Assembly: GCF_041197575.1 (NCBI RefSeq)
Contig: NZ_JBDKXB010000009.1
Location: forward strand, 1-64,000
Source of the DNA: Thioalkalicoccus limnaeus
GTDB lineage: Bacteria; Pseudomonadota; Gammaproteobacteria; Chromatiales; Chromatiaceae
DNA length: 64,000 nucleotides
Reading direction: 5' to 3'
Position numbers and translations under genes: made by a program. Shown here piece by piece: positions 10,018-17,638 of the stretch. The notes beneath the pieces were generated by a model that was given only the letters and a program-made list of their open reading frames with translations, ran no database searches and was not told where the DNA came from. Positions within the stretch are counted from its first letter, which is position 1; every line of letters begins with the position of its first letter.

Positions 10018-10200
10018 TCAGCTCAAGTCGTCGAAGTCGGGATCATCGAGCAATTGGCGCAGCCGATGCAACTCGCGCAGCCGCTCGATGCGTCGGCGGA
10101 TAGCTAGGTTGGACGAGTCCGGCTTGTCGCCGGACGGTCGGCTCACGATGGAAAAGGGTTCCACGGATTCGTCCATATCGCGGGATTCGGTTTCGAACAT
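10018..10200 (-). CDS. small acidic protein, resembles the PA3496 family
   Basis: A 60-residue protein with an acidic N-terminus, an Arg/Leu-rich helix ('AIRRRIERLRELHRLRQLL') and an Asp-rich tail ending DDPDFDDLS. This layout resembles the short gammaproteobacterial proteins annotated as PA3496-family putative envelope integrity proteins; I recognise the pattern but cannot confirm it by alignment. A clear AGGAG lies seven bases before the ATG on the minus strand, supporting real translation. It is divergent from ppx and shares its 310-base upstream region. Function unknown. Confidence 0.6.
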   Translation of the reverse strand: MFETESRDMDESVEPFSIVSRPSGDKPDSSNLAIRRRIERLRELHRLRQLLDDPDFDDLS

Positions 10201-10510
10201 GGTTGGCTCCTAGACGGGCAAACGACGAATTGGCGGCTATCTAACGCAAGTTTCGATCGTGAAAACACCAATAAATCTAAATTGTCAAGATCAGGCTTTT
10301 CCGGGCGTGCTGGTGCGGCCACCGGGTCGATCATCGAGGCCCGAGGATCGAGGGCCTTGCGGCCCCTCGGTTCTGCGGATCGCCGGGCGAGCGGCCGCGG
10401 CGCCGGTAACGGTGGTAAGCTGTCTGCGCCTGGATCGACGTATCGATGTCTCGTCGCGACCGGCGGTCGCCGGCGGGCCTTGGTGATGCGCCAGCGATCC
10501 GGACCGCGAC
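10201..10510. other. divergent upstream region of the small acidic gene and ppx
   Basis: No gene seen. The first 90 bases are clearly A/T-richer than the surroundings (around 10228-10295) and would suit promoters. On the minus strand a TTGACA hexamer lies about 90 bases upstream of the small gene, but the matching -10 is poor. No motif is called with confidence. Confidence 0.4.
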
Positions 10511-12064
10511 GTGAATACCCTGTCGAGCAACGAATCGGTCCAATCGATGCCATCAGCACCGACCTTCCTCGTCACGCCACCGCCGAGCCTCGTCGCGGCG
10601 GTCGACCTCGGGTCCAACAGCTTCCACCTGATCGTCGCCCGCATCACGAACGGTGATCTGCAGGTCATCGATCGGATCAAAGAGATGGTCCGTCTCGGCG
10701 AAGGGCTGACCGTCGACAAGACGCTGCGTTCCGACGTCGTCGAGCGCGCCCTGGCCTGCCTCAGGCGCTTCGGTGAACGCCTGCGCGACATGCCACCCGG
10801 CAGCGTGCGCGCGGTCGGCACCAATACTCTGCGCCAGATCCGCCCGGAGACCGGTTTCCTCGAACAGGCCGAGCAGGCGCTCGGGCATCCGATCGACGTG
10901 ATCGGTGGTCGCGAAGAGGCGCGCCTGATCTACCTGGGTGTCGCGCACGGCCTCGCGGCCGGCGACGAGCAGCGGCTGGTCGTCGATATCGGTGGCGGCA
11001 GTACCGAGCTGATCATCGGGCAGGGATTCACGCCGAGACTTCGCGAGAGCCTGCACATGGGCTGCGTCAGCTTCTCGCAGCGTTTCTTCGCCGACGGCCG
11101 AATCACGGCCAAGGCCATGGAGCGGGCCGAGTTGGCCGGGGCGCTCGAGGTCCGGCCGATCCGTGAGCTCTTTCGCCGCACCGGCTGGCACAAGGCCGTC
11201 GGCAGTTCCGGTACCGCGAAGTCCATCGCGGCGGTCGTGACGGCCGAGGGTTGGTCGACCGATGGCATTACGGCGGAGGCGCTGGAGCAGCTGCGCACCG
11301 CGCTGATCGCCGTCGGTTCCTCGGCGGCGATCCCGTTCAAGGGCGTCAGCGAACAGCGCCGACCGGTGTTCGCTGGCGGTGTCGCGGCGCTGCGATCCCT
11401 GTTCTTGAATCTCGCGATCGAGCGGATGCAGGTGTCCGACGAGGCCCTGCGCGAAGGGCTGATCTACGAGATGGTCGGACGCATCAATCACGAGGATGTT
11501 CGCGAGCGCACGGTGCGCGCCCTCGCCCAGCGTTTCGGCGTCGACCAGGTACATGGCCAGCGTGTCTGGGAAACGGCCGCGACCCTCTACGAGCAAGTCG
11601 CCTGGGATTGGCAACTCGCCAATCCCGATCATCGGACCCTGCTCGGTTTTGCGGCGAGCCTGCATGAGATCGGGCTCGTGATCTCCCACAGCAACTATCA
11701 GAAGCATGGCGCCTACCTGCTGAACAATGCCGATCTGTCCGGCTTCACTCGCCATGAGCAACAGATCTTGGCCACGCTGGTCCTTGGGCACCGGCGCAAA
11801 TTCCCGACCAATGACTACGTCGCGCTACCCAAGGCGCAGCAGGCGACCGCGCGGCGTCTCGGTGTTTTGCTGCGGCTTGCGGTGCTGATCCATCGTGGCC
11901 GTGCGGCGATCGACCCGCCGCAGGCCTGTCTGCGCGTCAACGGCGACGAGCTGTGCCTGGTCTTTCCACCGACTTGGCTCGCGCAGCATCCGTTGACCCG
12001 CTTGGAGCTCGAGGAGGAGGCCGCCCGGCTGGCGGCGGCGGGCTTTTGTCTCGAATTCGGGTAG
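10511..12064 (+). CDS. ppx: exopolyphosphatase (Ppx/GppA family)
   Basis: Removes terminal phosphate from polyphosphate, and in some members hydrolyses pppGpp. The ASKHA-type phosphate loops are present: 'AAVDLGSNSFHLIVARI' near residue 30, and VDIGGGSTEL near 160. Further family blocks are GTNTLRQ and GGREEARLIYLG. The C-terminal half ('HEIGLVISHSNYQKHGAYLL') is the HD-like helical domain found in the long 500-residue Ppx form, as in E. coli; this protein is 517 residues. The start is a GTG at 10511; an ATG at 10550 would drop 13 residues and leave the conserved core intact. Confidence 0.95.
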   Translation: MNTLSSNESVQSMPSAPTFLVTPPPSLVAAVDLGSNSFHLIVARITNGDLQVIDRIKEMVRLGEGLTVDKTLRSDVVERALACLRRFGERLRDMPPGSVRAVGTNTLRQIRPETGFLEQAEQALGHPIDVIGGREEARLIYLGVAHGLAAGDEQRLVVDIGGGSTELIIGQGFTPRLRESLHMGCVSFSQRFFADGRITAKAMERAELAGALEVRPIRELFRRTGWHKAVGSSGTAKSIAAVVTAEGWSTDGITAEALEQLRTALIAVGSSAAIPFKGVSEQRRPVFAGGVAALRSLFLNLAIERMQVSDEALREGLIYEMVGRINHEDVRERTVRALAQRFGVDQVHGQRVWETAATLYEQVAWDWQLANPDHRTLLGFAASLHEIGLVISHSNYQKHGAYLLNNADLSGFTRHEQQILATLVLGHRRKFPTNDYVALPKAQQATARRLGVLLRLAVLIHRGRAAIDPPQACLRVNGDELCLVFPPTWLAQHPLTRLELEEEAARLAAAGFCLEFG

Positions 12065-12186
12065 AATCCGGCCCGTGCTGTTGGGCGGCCTTGCCCCGGA
12101 TCGCGCGGCAGCAGTATCCGCGCCGGCCGCATCCCAAGCGGTGGTCGGTACGGCCTTTCACCTGTCAACCTGGAGGACCGATAACC

Positions 12187-12600
12187 ATGGCCAAGCTCTT
12201 TTCCGCGGAGTGGATGAATCAACTCAAAGATGCCTGGAACGGCGAGCCGGACATCAAAGGCAAGCTTGCCGAGATCAAATTCAATTCGACGATCACTTGG
12301 GGTTTCAAGGACGAGGAGAATCCTCGCGGCATCATCGTCGTCGAGAACGGCGAGTGCGTGCGGGCCGGCGAATGGTCCGGCGAGTCCCCCGATTGGGATC
12401 TGCGGGCCGATATCAAGGATTGGCTCAAGTGGATGGAGAAGAGCGTCGGGATGATGGGTCTCGGCGCCGCTTACACCACCGGTAAGCTCAAGTTCAAGAC
12501 CGGGGACTACAAGTCGATGATCAAGGACCCGCGCATGGCCGGTCCCTTCGTCAAGACCTTCGGCCTGTTGAGCAAGATCGGCGCCGACGAACGCGGCTGA
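12187..12600 (+). CDS. SCP2 sterol-binding domain protein
   Basis: A 137-residue soluble protein formed by a single SCP2-like fold, a hydrophobic-ligand pocket found in lipid carriers and some ubiquinone-pathway accessory proteins. Recognisable features are 'IKFNSTITWGFKDEE', a central Asp-rich helix and 'GKLKFKTGDYKSMIKDPRM', equivalent to the family's G-x-[LI]-x-[FV]-x-G-D-x-x-x motif. It starts at the ATG 12187, preceded by a good GGAGG about nine bases away; the frame stays open upstream but without family similarity. It stands alone between ppx and a YgfX-like gene. The ligand cannot be read from sequence. Confidence 0.8.
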   Translation: MAKLFSAEWMNQLKDAWNGEPDIKGKLAEIKFNSTITWGFKDEENPRGIIVVENGECVRAGEWSGESPDWDLRADIKDWLKWMEKSVGMMGLGAAYTTGKLKFKTGDYKSMIKDPRMAGPFVKTFGLLSKIGADERG

Positions 12601-12714
12601 TTCTCTTTCGACCGGCTGGCTCCGGGTCCGCCATCTGACGGTGACGGTCCCGGGGGCGCGGTCTGCACGGCGCTCGTCGTTCGAGTTCGGCGCCGCGACA
12701 ACGAGGCACCAAGG

Positions 12715-13161
12715 ATGGAGCATCAGCGTACCCCGCCGTTGGCGATTCGCCCGAGGTTATCGTGGCGGCTGGCCGGCTGTCTGGCCCTGCTGTACGGGGC
12801 ATCGGTCGCGCTGGTATGGCTGTTGCCGTTGCCATCGTGGGCGCGGATCGCTCTGACCTTCGTCGTCTGTTTGGATCTGGTCCACCAGATCGGCTTGCAT
12901 CTGGGCCGCTGGTGGCCCTGGGCGATCCGAGAGGCGATCTGGCTGGCCGATGGGGCCTGGGTCGTGACCCTGGTGTCGGGCCGGCGCTATGAGGCGCGGC
13001 TGGCCCCGACGACCTTCGCGTCGGTCGGACTCATCGTGCTGAATCTTCGCTGCGGGCGTTTCCGGTATCGCGCGTTGCCCTTGGTGGCCGATAGCCTCGA
13101 CCCCGACCTGTTTCGCAGGTTGCGCGTACGGCTGCGTTTTCGAGCGCTGGACCGGTTCTGA
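12715..13161 (+). CDS. YgfX-like small membrane protein
   Basis: A 148-residue protein with two adjacent hydrophobic segments (about 20-42 and 46-62, LALLYGASVALVWLLPL onward), followed by a basic cytoplasmic part. The segment 'PLVADSLDPDLFRRLRVRLR' corresponds to the C-terminal block of E. coli YgfX (LWLAADSMD...RRIL), as does the size and two-helix layout. In E. coli ygfX is next to sdhE; no sdhE-like gene lies here, and the downstream gene is galE, 15 bases away. Family assignment is from memory of the pattern. Confidence 0.6.
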   Translation: MEHQRTPPLAIRPRLSWRLAGCLALLYGASVALVWLLPLPSWARIALTFVVCLDLVHQIGLHLGRWWPWAIREAIWLADGAWVVTLVSGRRYEARLAPTTFASVGLIVLNLRCGRFRYRALPLVADSLDPDLFRRLRVRLRFRALDRF

Positions 13162-13176
13162 ATCGGAGGTACCCCG

Positions 13177-14187
13177 ATGCGGGTGTTGGTAACTGGTGGG
13201 GCGGGCTATATCGGGAGTCACACCTGCGTCGAACTGCTGATGGCCGGCTATCAGGTCGTCGTCGTCGACAATCTGTCGAACAGCAAGGTCGAGGCCCTGA
13301 ATCGGGTCCGATCGATCACCGGGCAAACGCTCGATTTCGTCGAGGCCGACCTGCGCGATCGCGCGGCGCTCACGCGGATCTTCGAGCGCGATGCCTTCGA
13401 TGCCGTGGTCCACTTCGCCGGGCTCAAGGCGGTCGGGGAATCGACCGAGAGACCGCTCGACTATTACGCGAACAATGTCGGCGGGACCATCACCCTGTGT
13501 CAGGTCATGGCTGAGGCAGGCGTCCGACGCCTGGTCTTCAGCTCGTCGGCGACCGTCTATGGCGAACCGGCCAGCGTCCCGGTCGACGAAGGCTTTCCGC
13601 TGTCAGCGACGAACCCCTACGGTCGCACCAAGCTCGTCATCGAGGAAATCCTGCGCGATCTGTGTGCCGCTGATCCGGCCTGGCAGGTCGTGTTGCTGCG
13701 CTACTTCAATCCGGTCGGCGCCCACCCGAGCGGGCAGATCGGCGAGGATCCAAACGGCATCCCGAACAACCTGATGCCCTATGCCTCGCAGGTCGCGATC
13801 GGCAAGCTGACCAAGTTGCGGGTCTTCGGAGGTGACTATCCGACCCCGGACGGCACCGGTGTGCGGGACTACATCCATGTCGTCGACCTGGCCCGCGGGC
13901 ATGTCAAGGCGCTCGAGCGGATCCACGCGCTGACCGGGGCCGTACCCTTCAACCTGGGCACTGGGCGCGGGTACAGCGTGCTCGAGATGATCCGCGCGTT
14001 CGAGCGGGCCAGCGGCCGTGCTGTTCCGTACGAGATCGTCGCGCGCCGCCCGGGCGATATCGCGACCTGTTTCGCCGACCCGAGCCGGGCACGAGCCGAG
14101 CTCGGTTGGTCCGCGGAATACGGCATCGACGCAATGGTCCGCGACGCCTGGCACTGGCAGTCGCAAAACCCCGACGGATACCCGTAG
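13177..14187 (+). CDS. galE: UDP-glucose 4-epimerase
   Basis: Interconverts UDP-glucose and UDP-galactose, supplying UDP-Gal for surface glycans. Extended SDR fold of 336 residues: NAD-binding 'VLVTGGAGYIGSHTCVELL' at the N-terminus, SSSATVYG, and the catalytic YGRTK with Tyr at residue 148 (149 in E. coli). 'YFNPVGAHPSGQIGEDP' and 'RVFGGDYPTPDGTGVRDYIH' match the true GalE group. The ATG is preceded by GGAGG six bases upstream. Its product may feed the polysaccharide island, but it is not linked to it. Confidence 0.96.
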   Translation: MRVLVTGGAGYIGSHTCVELLMAGYQVVVVDNLSNSKVEALNRVRSITGQTLDFVEADLRDRAALTRIFERDAFDAVVHFAGLKAVGESTERPLDYYANNVGGTITLCQVMAEAGVRRLVFSSSATVYGEPASVPVDEGFPLSATNPYGRTKLVIEEILRDLCAADPAWQVVLLRYFNPVGAHPSGQIGEDPNGIPNNLMPYASQVAIGKLTKLRVFGGDYPTPDGTGVRDYIHVVDLARGHVKALERIHALTGAVPFNLGTGRGYSVLEMIRAFERASGRAVPYEIVARRPGDIATCFADPSRARAELGWSAEYGIDAMVRDAWHWQSQNPDGYP

Positions 14188-14252
14188 CGGCAACTCCCGG
14201 AAAATAACGCACCAGGCTTACCCGGCTGTCGGTTGAATCACCACAGATTGGG

Positions 14253-14390
14253 TGTAGGTGCGGCTTCCCCCGCAACCTCGGTGTCGGTGCGGCCTAGCCC
14301 GCAATCCTCCATGTAGGTGCGGCTTCAGCCGCACGAAGCCAGGGCCCTGGTCTTCCGGCTGAATTGCGTTGCGGCTTCAGCCGCACCTAC
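14253..14390. repeat. REP-like hairpin repeats between convergent genes
   Basis: Four copies of a short GC-rich unit with consensus TGTAGGTGCGGCTTCAGCCG: 14253-14274, 14282-14303 (degenerate) and 14312-14334 in direct orientation, and 14370-14390 inverted. Each unit can fold on the GCGGCTNNAGCCGC dyad. They occupy the gap between the ends of galE (plus) and cysS (minus), the usual place for REP elements, where they may protect 3' ends or help termination. Confidence 0.8.
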
Positions 14391-14445
14391 GCCGCGCACC
14401 AGTCAACCCAAATGTCATTTTATCTTGCGGGCTCGAAGGCGAGGG

Positions 14446-15873
14446 TCAGCCACGTCGCCAGGTCGTGCCCGTGGGGCCGTCTTCGAGCAGGATGCCCTCG
14501 GCCTGCAACCGGTCGCGGATCCGGTCCGCCGCGGCCCAGTCTTTGGCTCGACGGGCTGCGAGCCGCTCCTCGATCAAGCGCTCGATCTCTTGGTTGGCCA
14601 GGATGGCCGGTGTCCCGACGTTGCCGGCGTCTAGCCCCTCTGATTCTATGGCACGAGGTGCGCCCTTCAGATAGTCCTCGGGGTCCGCTTCGAGCAGGCC
14701 GAGGACCGCGGCGAGCTCGCGCAGTTCGTCGGCCAGGGCCGCGGCGCGGCCCTCGTCGGTGGCGCGCGCGCGGTTGATCTCCCGCGCCAGGTCGAAGAGA
14801 ACCGCCAGTGCTTCCGGCGTGTTGAAGTCGTCGTCCATCGCGGCCCGAAACCGCTCGCGAAAACCTTCGCCCTCGGCCGGGGACACGGCCGTCCGTAGTC
14901 CGCGCAACGCCGTGTAGAGGCGGGTCAGGGCGCCGCGGGCCGTCTGCAGTTGCCCCTCGTCGTAGTTCAGCGGGCTGCGGTAGTGGCTGGTCAGGATGAA
15001 GTAGCGGACCTCCTCCGGTCGGTAGTGTCGCAGGATCTCGCGCACGGTGAAGAAGTTGCCGAGCGACTTCGACATCTTCTCGTCGTTGACGCGCACGAAG
15101 CCGTTGTGCATCCAAATGTTCACGTAGCGCTCGCCGGTCGCCCCTTCGGACTGGGCGATCTCGTTCTCGTGGTGCGGAAACTGGAGATCGGCGCCACCGC
15201 CATGGATGTCGAAATGGTGGCCAAGCGCGCAGGTCGACATCGCCGAGCATTCGATGTGCCAGCCCGGGCGGCCCGGGCCCCACGGCGAATCCCAGCTCGG
15301 CTCGCCTGGCTTGGCGGCCTTCCAGAGCACGAAATCGAGCGGATCCCGCTTGGCCTCGTCGACCTCCACCCGGCTGCCGGCGCGAAGATCCTGAAGGTCC
15401 TTGCCGGAGAGCCGCCCGTAATTCGGGAAGCGGCTTACTGCGTAATAGACGTCGCCATTGTCGGCCTGGTAGGCGAGGCGCTTGTCGATCAGGGTCGCGA
15501 TCATCGCCTGGATCTCGTCGATATGGGCCGTCGCGCGCGGCTCGTCGGTCGGTGGCAGCACGCTAAGCTGTGCGGCGTCCTCGTGCATCGCGGCGATGAA
15601 GCGCTCGGTCAGCGTGGCGATGGATTCCCCGTTCTCGGCCGCGCGCCGGATGATCTTGTCGTCGATGTCGGTGATATTACGGACGTAGGTGACCTGATAA
15701 TCGAGATGGCGCAGATAGCGGTAGACGATGTCGAACACGACCATGACCCGGGCATGACCGAGGTGGCAGTAGTCGTAGACGGTCATGCCGCAGACATACA
15801 TGCGGACCTGTCCGGGTCGAATCGGGATCAACGCCTCTTTCTGGCGGGTCAGGCTGTTGTGGATCTTGAGCAT
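14446..15873 (-). CDS. cysS: cysteinyl-tRNA synthetase
   Basis: Class I synthetase charging tRNA-Cys. 475 residues with the zinc ligand Cys in 'YVCGMTVYDYCHLGHAR' (HLGH is the HIGH signature), 'DIDDKIIRRAAENGES', 'GRPGWHIECSAMS' and the second zinc site in the 'FDIHGGGADLQFPHHENE' region. The KMSKS loop is EKMSKSLGN. The anticodon-binding end follows. It is divergent from ppiB-lpxH exactly as in E. coli, and convergent with galE. Confidence 0.97.
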   Translation of the reverse strand: MLKIHNSLTRQKEALIPIRPGQVRMYVCGMTVYDYCHLGHARVMVVFDIVYRYLRHLDYQVTYVRNITDIDDKIIRRAAENGESIATLTERFIAAMHEDAAQLSVLPPTDEPRATAHIDEIQAMIATLIDKRLAYQADNGDVYYAVSRFPNYGRLSGKDLQDLRAGSRVEVDEAKRDPLDFVLWKAAKPGEPSWDSPWGPGRPGWHIECSAMSTCALGHHFDIHGGGADLQFPHHENEIAQSEGATGERYVNIWMHNGFVRVNDEKMSKSLGNFFTVREILRHYRPEEVRYFILTSHYRSPLNYDEGQLQTARGALTRLYTALRGLRTAVSPAEGEGFRERFRAAMDDDFNTPEALAVLFDLAREINRARATDEGRAAALADELRELAAVLGLLEADPEDYLKGAPRAIESEGLDAGNVGTPAILANQEIERLIEERLAARRAKDWAAADRIRDRLQAEGILLEDGPTGTTWRRG

Positions 15874-16114
15874 GGGAGTCCTTCGGCTTGTCGCGGCGCC
15901 CGGATGGTAACAAAGCCGCCGAGTCGTACCAAATACTTAGGGTCGAAGGGGCGCGGCTGGTCAGCGATGATTCCGCCCGACCGGCAAAACCCGTAACATG
16001 GAGCGGCGAGAGTCGCTCGCCGGCGCACCGGCGTTGCCGACTGTATCACCACTGACTTTATCACCAAGGCTGTGCCCAGGTCCCGGCGCCGGGCCGCTAC
16101 CCGCGGAGAAAGCG

Positions 16115-16603
16115 ATGATCAAACTCACGACCAACCATGGCGACATCCTGCTCGAGGTGGACGCCGAACGCGCGCCCAAGACCAGCGCGAACTTCGTCCA
16201 GTACGTCCGGGATGGCCACTACGACGGCACCATCTTCCACCGCGTGATCAATGGTTTCATGATCCAGGGTGGGGGCATGACTGCGGATTTCGTGCCCCAG
16301 CCGACCCGCCGCCCGATCGAGAACGAGGCCAAGAACGGCTTGAAGAACAAGATCGGCACGATCGCGATGGCGCGAACCAACGACCCGCATTCGGCCACCA
16401 GCCAGTTCTTCATCAATGTCGCCGATAACGACTTTCTCGACTATCCGGGGCAAGATGGCTGGGGCTACTGCGTCTTCGGTCAGGTCGTCGAAGGCATGGA
16501 GGTCGTCGACCGGATCAAGGCCGTGCGCACCTCGAGCAAACAGGGTCACCAGGATGTGCCGATCGAGGATGTCGTGATCGAGAAGGCCATCATCGTCGAG
16601 TGA
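16115..16603 (+). CDS. ppiB: peptidyl-prolyl cis-trans isomerase B (cyclophilin)
   Basis: Cytoplasmic cyclophilin that speeds proline isomerisation. From the ATG at 16115 it has 162 residues, the E. coli PpiB length, and begins at the family N-terminus (MIKLTTNHGDI). Cyclophilin blocks are present: 'YDGTIFHRVINGFMIQGGGM', 'MARTNDPHSATSQFFINV' and 'FGQVVEGMEVVDRIKAV'. The frame is open further upstream, but that part is not cyclophilin-like. GGAGA lies eight bases upstream of the start. Confidence 0.96.
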   Translation: MIKLTTNHGDILLEVDAERAPKTSANFVQYVRDGHYDGTIFHRVINGFMIQGGGMTADFVPQPTRRPIENEAKNGLKNKIGTIAMARTNDPHSATSQFFINVADNDFLDYPGQDGWGYCVFGQVVEGMEVVDRIKAVRTSSKQGHQDVPIEDVVIEKAIIVE

Positions 16604-16706
16604 CGGCGGCCCTTCGTTCGGTCATGCCAGTCATGGCGCGGCTCGGACAGCGCATCAAGCATGGGCTAGGCACGAACAGGGATAAACACGGATAGCCTCC
16701 CTCGCG

Positions 16707-17450
16707 ATGTCGACGTCGACCGACGAGCACCTCTTCGTGTCGGACCTGCACCTGTCGCCGGAGCGCCCGGCGGCGGTGGCTCTGTTCCGGGCCTTCTTGG
16801 CGGGTCGCGCACGCGGCGCGGCCCGGCTCTATATCCTGGGTGATCTGTTCGATGCCTGGATCGGCGATGACGACGACACATCGCCGTATCCCGAGATCCG
16901 TGCCGCGCTCGAGGAACTGGGGGCGGCCGGCACGCGCTGCCATCTGATCCACGGCAACCGCGATTTCCTGATCGGCCGCGCCTTCGCGCGCGGGACCGGC
17001 TGTCGGCTGCTGCGTGAGGCGACGGTCGTCGACCTGGCCGGTGAACGGGTCCTGTTGATGCATGGCGATCGCCTCTGCACCGATGATGTCGCCTACCAGC
17101 GCTTTCGCCGCCGCATCCGGAACCCGTTGGCCAAGCGGCTCTTTCTGTGGCGGTCGCTGGCCTGGCGCCGGGGCCTCGCTGCGGACTACCGCCGGCGCAG
17201 TGGCGCCGCGACCGCAGCTAAGACCGATGCGATCATGGATGTCAATCAGAAGGCCGTGATGCGGGCCATGCGGCGCCATGCGACCACCCGCCTGATCCAT
17301 GGCCATACCCACCGCCCGGCCGACCACCGCTTCGTGCTCGATGGGCGTCCGGCGGTCCGCCATGTCCTGGCCGAATGGCATGATGACCAGGGCGAGGTCC
17401 TGGTCTGCGACGGCGAGAGCTGGTGGCGGGAGCCCGTGCGGGGCGCGTGA
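16707..17450 (+). CDS. lpxH: UDP-2,3-diacylglucosamine diphosphatase LpxH
   Basis: Hydrolyses UDP-2,3-diacylglucosamine to lipid X in lipid A synthesis at the inner membrane. All calcineurin-type metal motifs are visible: SDLHL near residue 12, GDLFDAWIGDD, HGNRDF, MHGDRLCTDD and the C-terminal HGHTHRP. Length 247 is normal. It follows ppiB after about 100 bases, as in E. coli. Convergent with the TRAP genes downstream. Confidence 0.96.
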   Translation: MSTSTDEHLFVSDLHLSPERPAAVALFRAFLAGRARGAARLYILGDLFDAWIGDDDDTSPYPEIRAALEELGAAGTRCHLIHGNRDFLIGRAFARGTGCRLLREATVVDLAGERVLLMHGDRLCTDDVAYQRFRRRIRNPLAKRLFLWRSLAWRRGLAADYRRRSGAATAAKTDAIMDVNQKAVMRAMRRHATTRLIHGHTHRPADHRFVLDGRPAVRHVLAEWHDDQGEVLVCDGESWWREPVRGA

Positions 17451-17638
17451 TTGGAGCAGCGTCCGCGCGAGCGCCAGCCAGGCCCTCGTTCCGACCTGTG
17501 ATGCCCGCAGGCCTGGCACTCCAAACGACGATCAGGAGCCACGGAAGAACACGGAACCTCACGGACCGAATCAGCCCTGTGTGTCGGCTCCTTCGTCACT
17601 TGGTCTTTTCCCGTGTGCATCCATGGCGTCATTGTACG

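Noticed and set aside
14446..16603. tRNA genes near cysS
   Set aside because: No cloverleaf or TTCGA arm found; gaps are too short or lack the pattern.
16671..17575. Short ACGGA...ACACGGA repeats flanking lpxH
   Set aside because: Two loose copies only, no consistent unit; not enough to call a repeat family.
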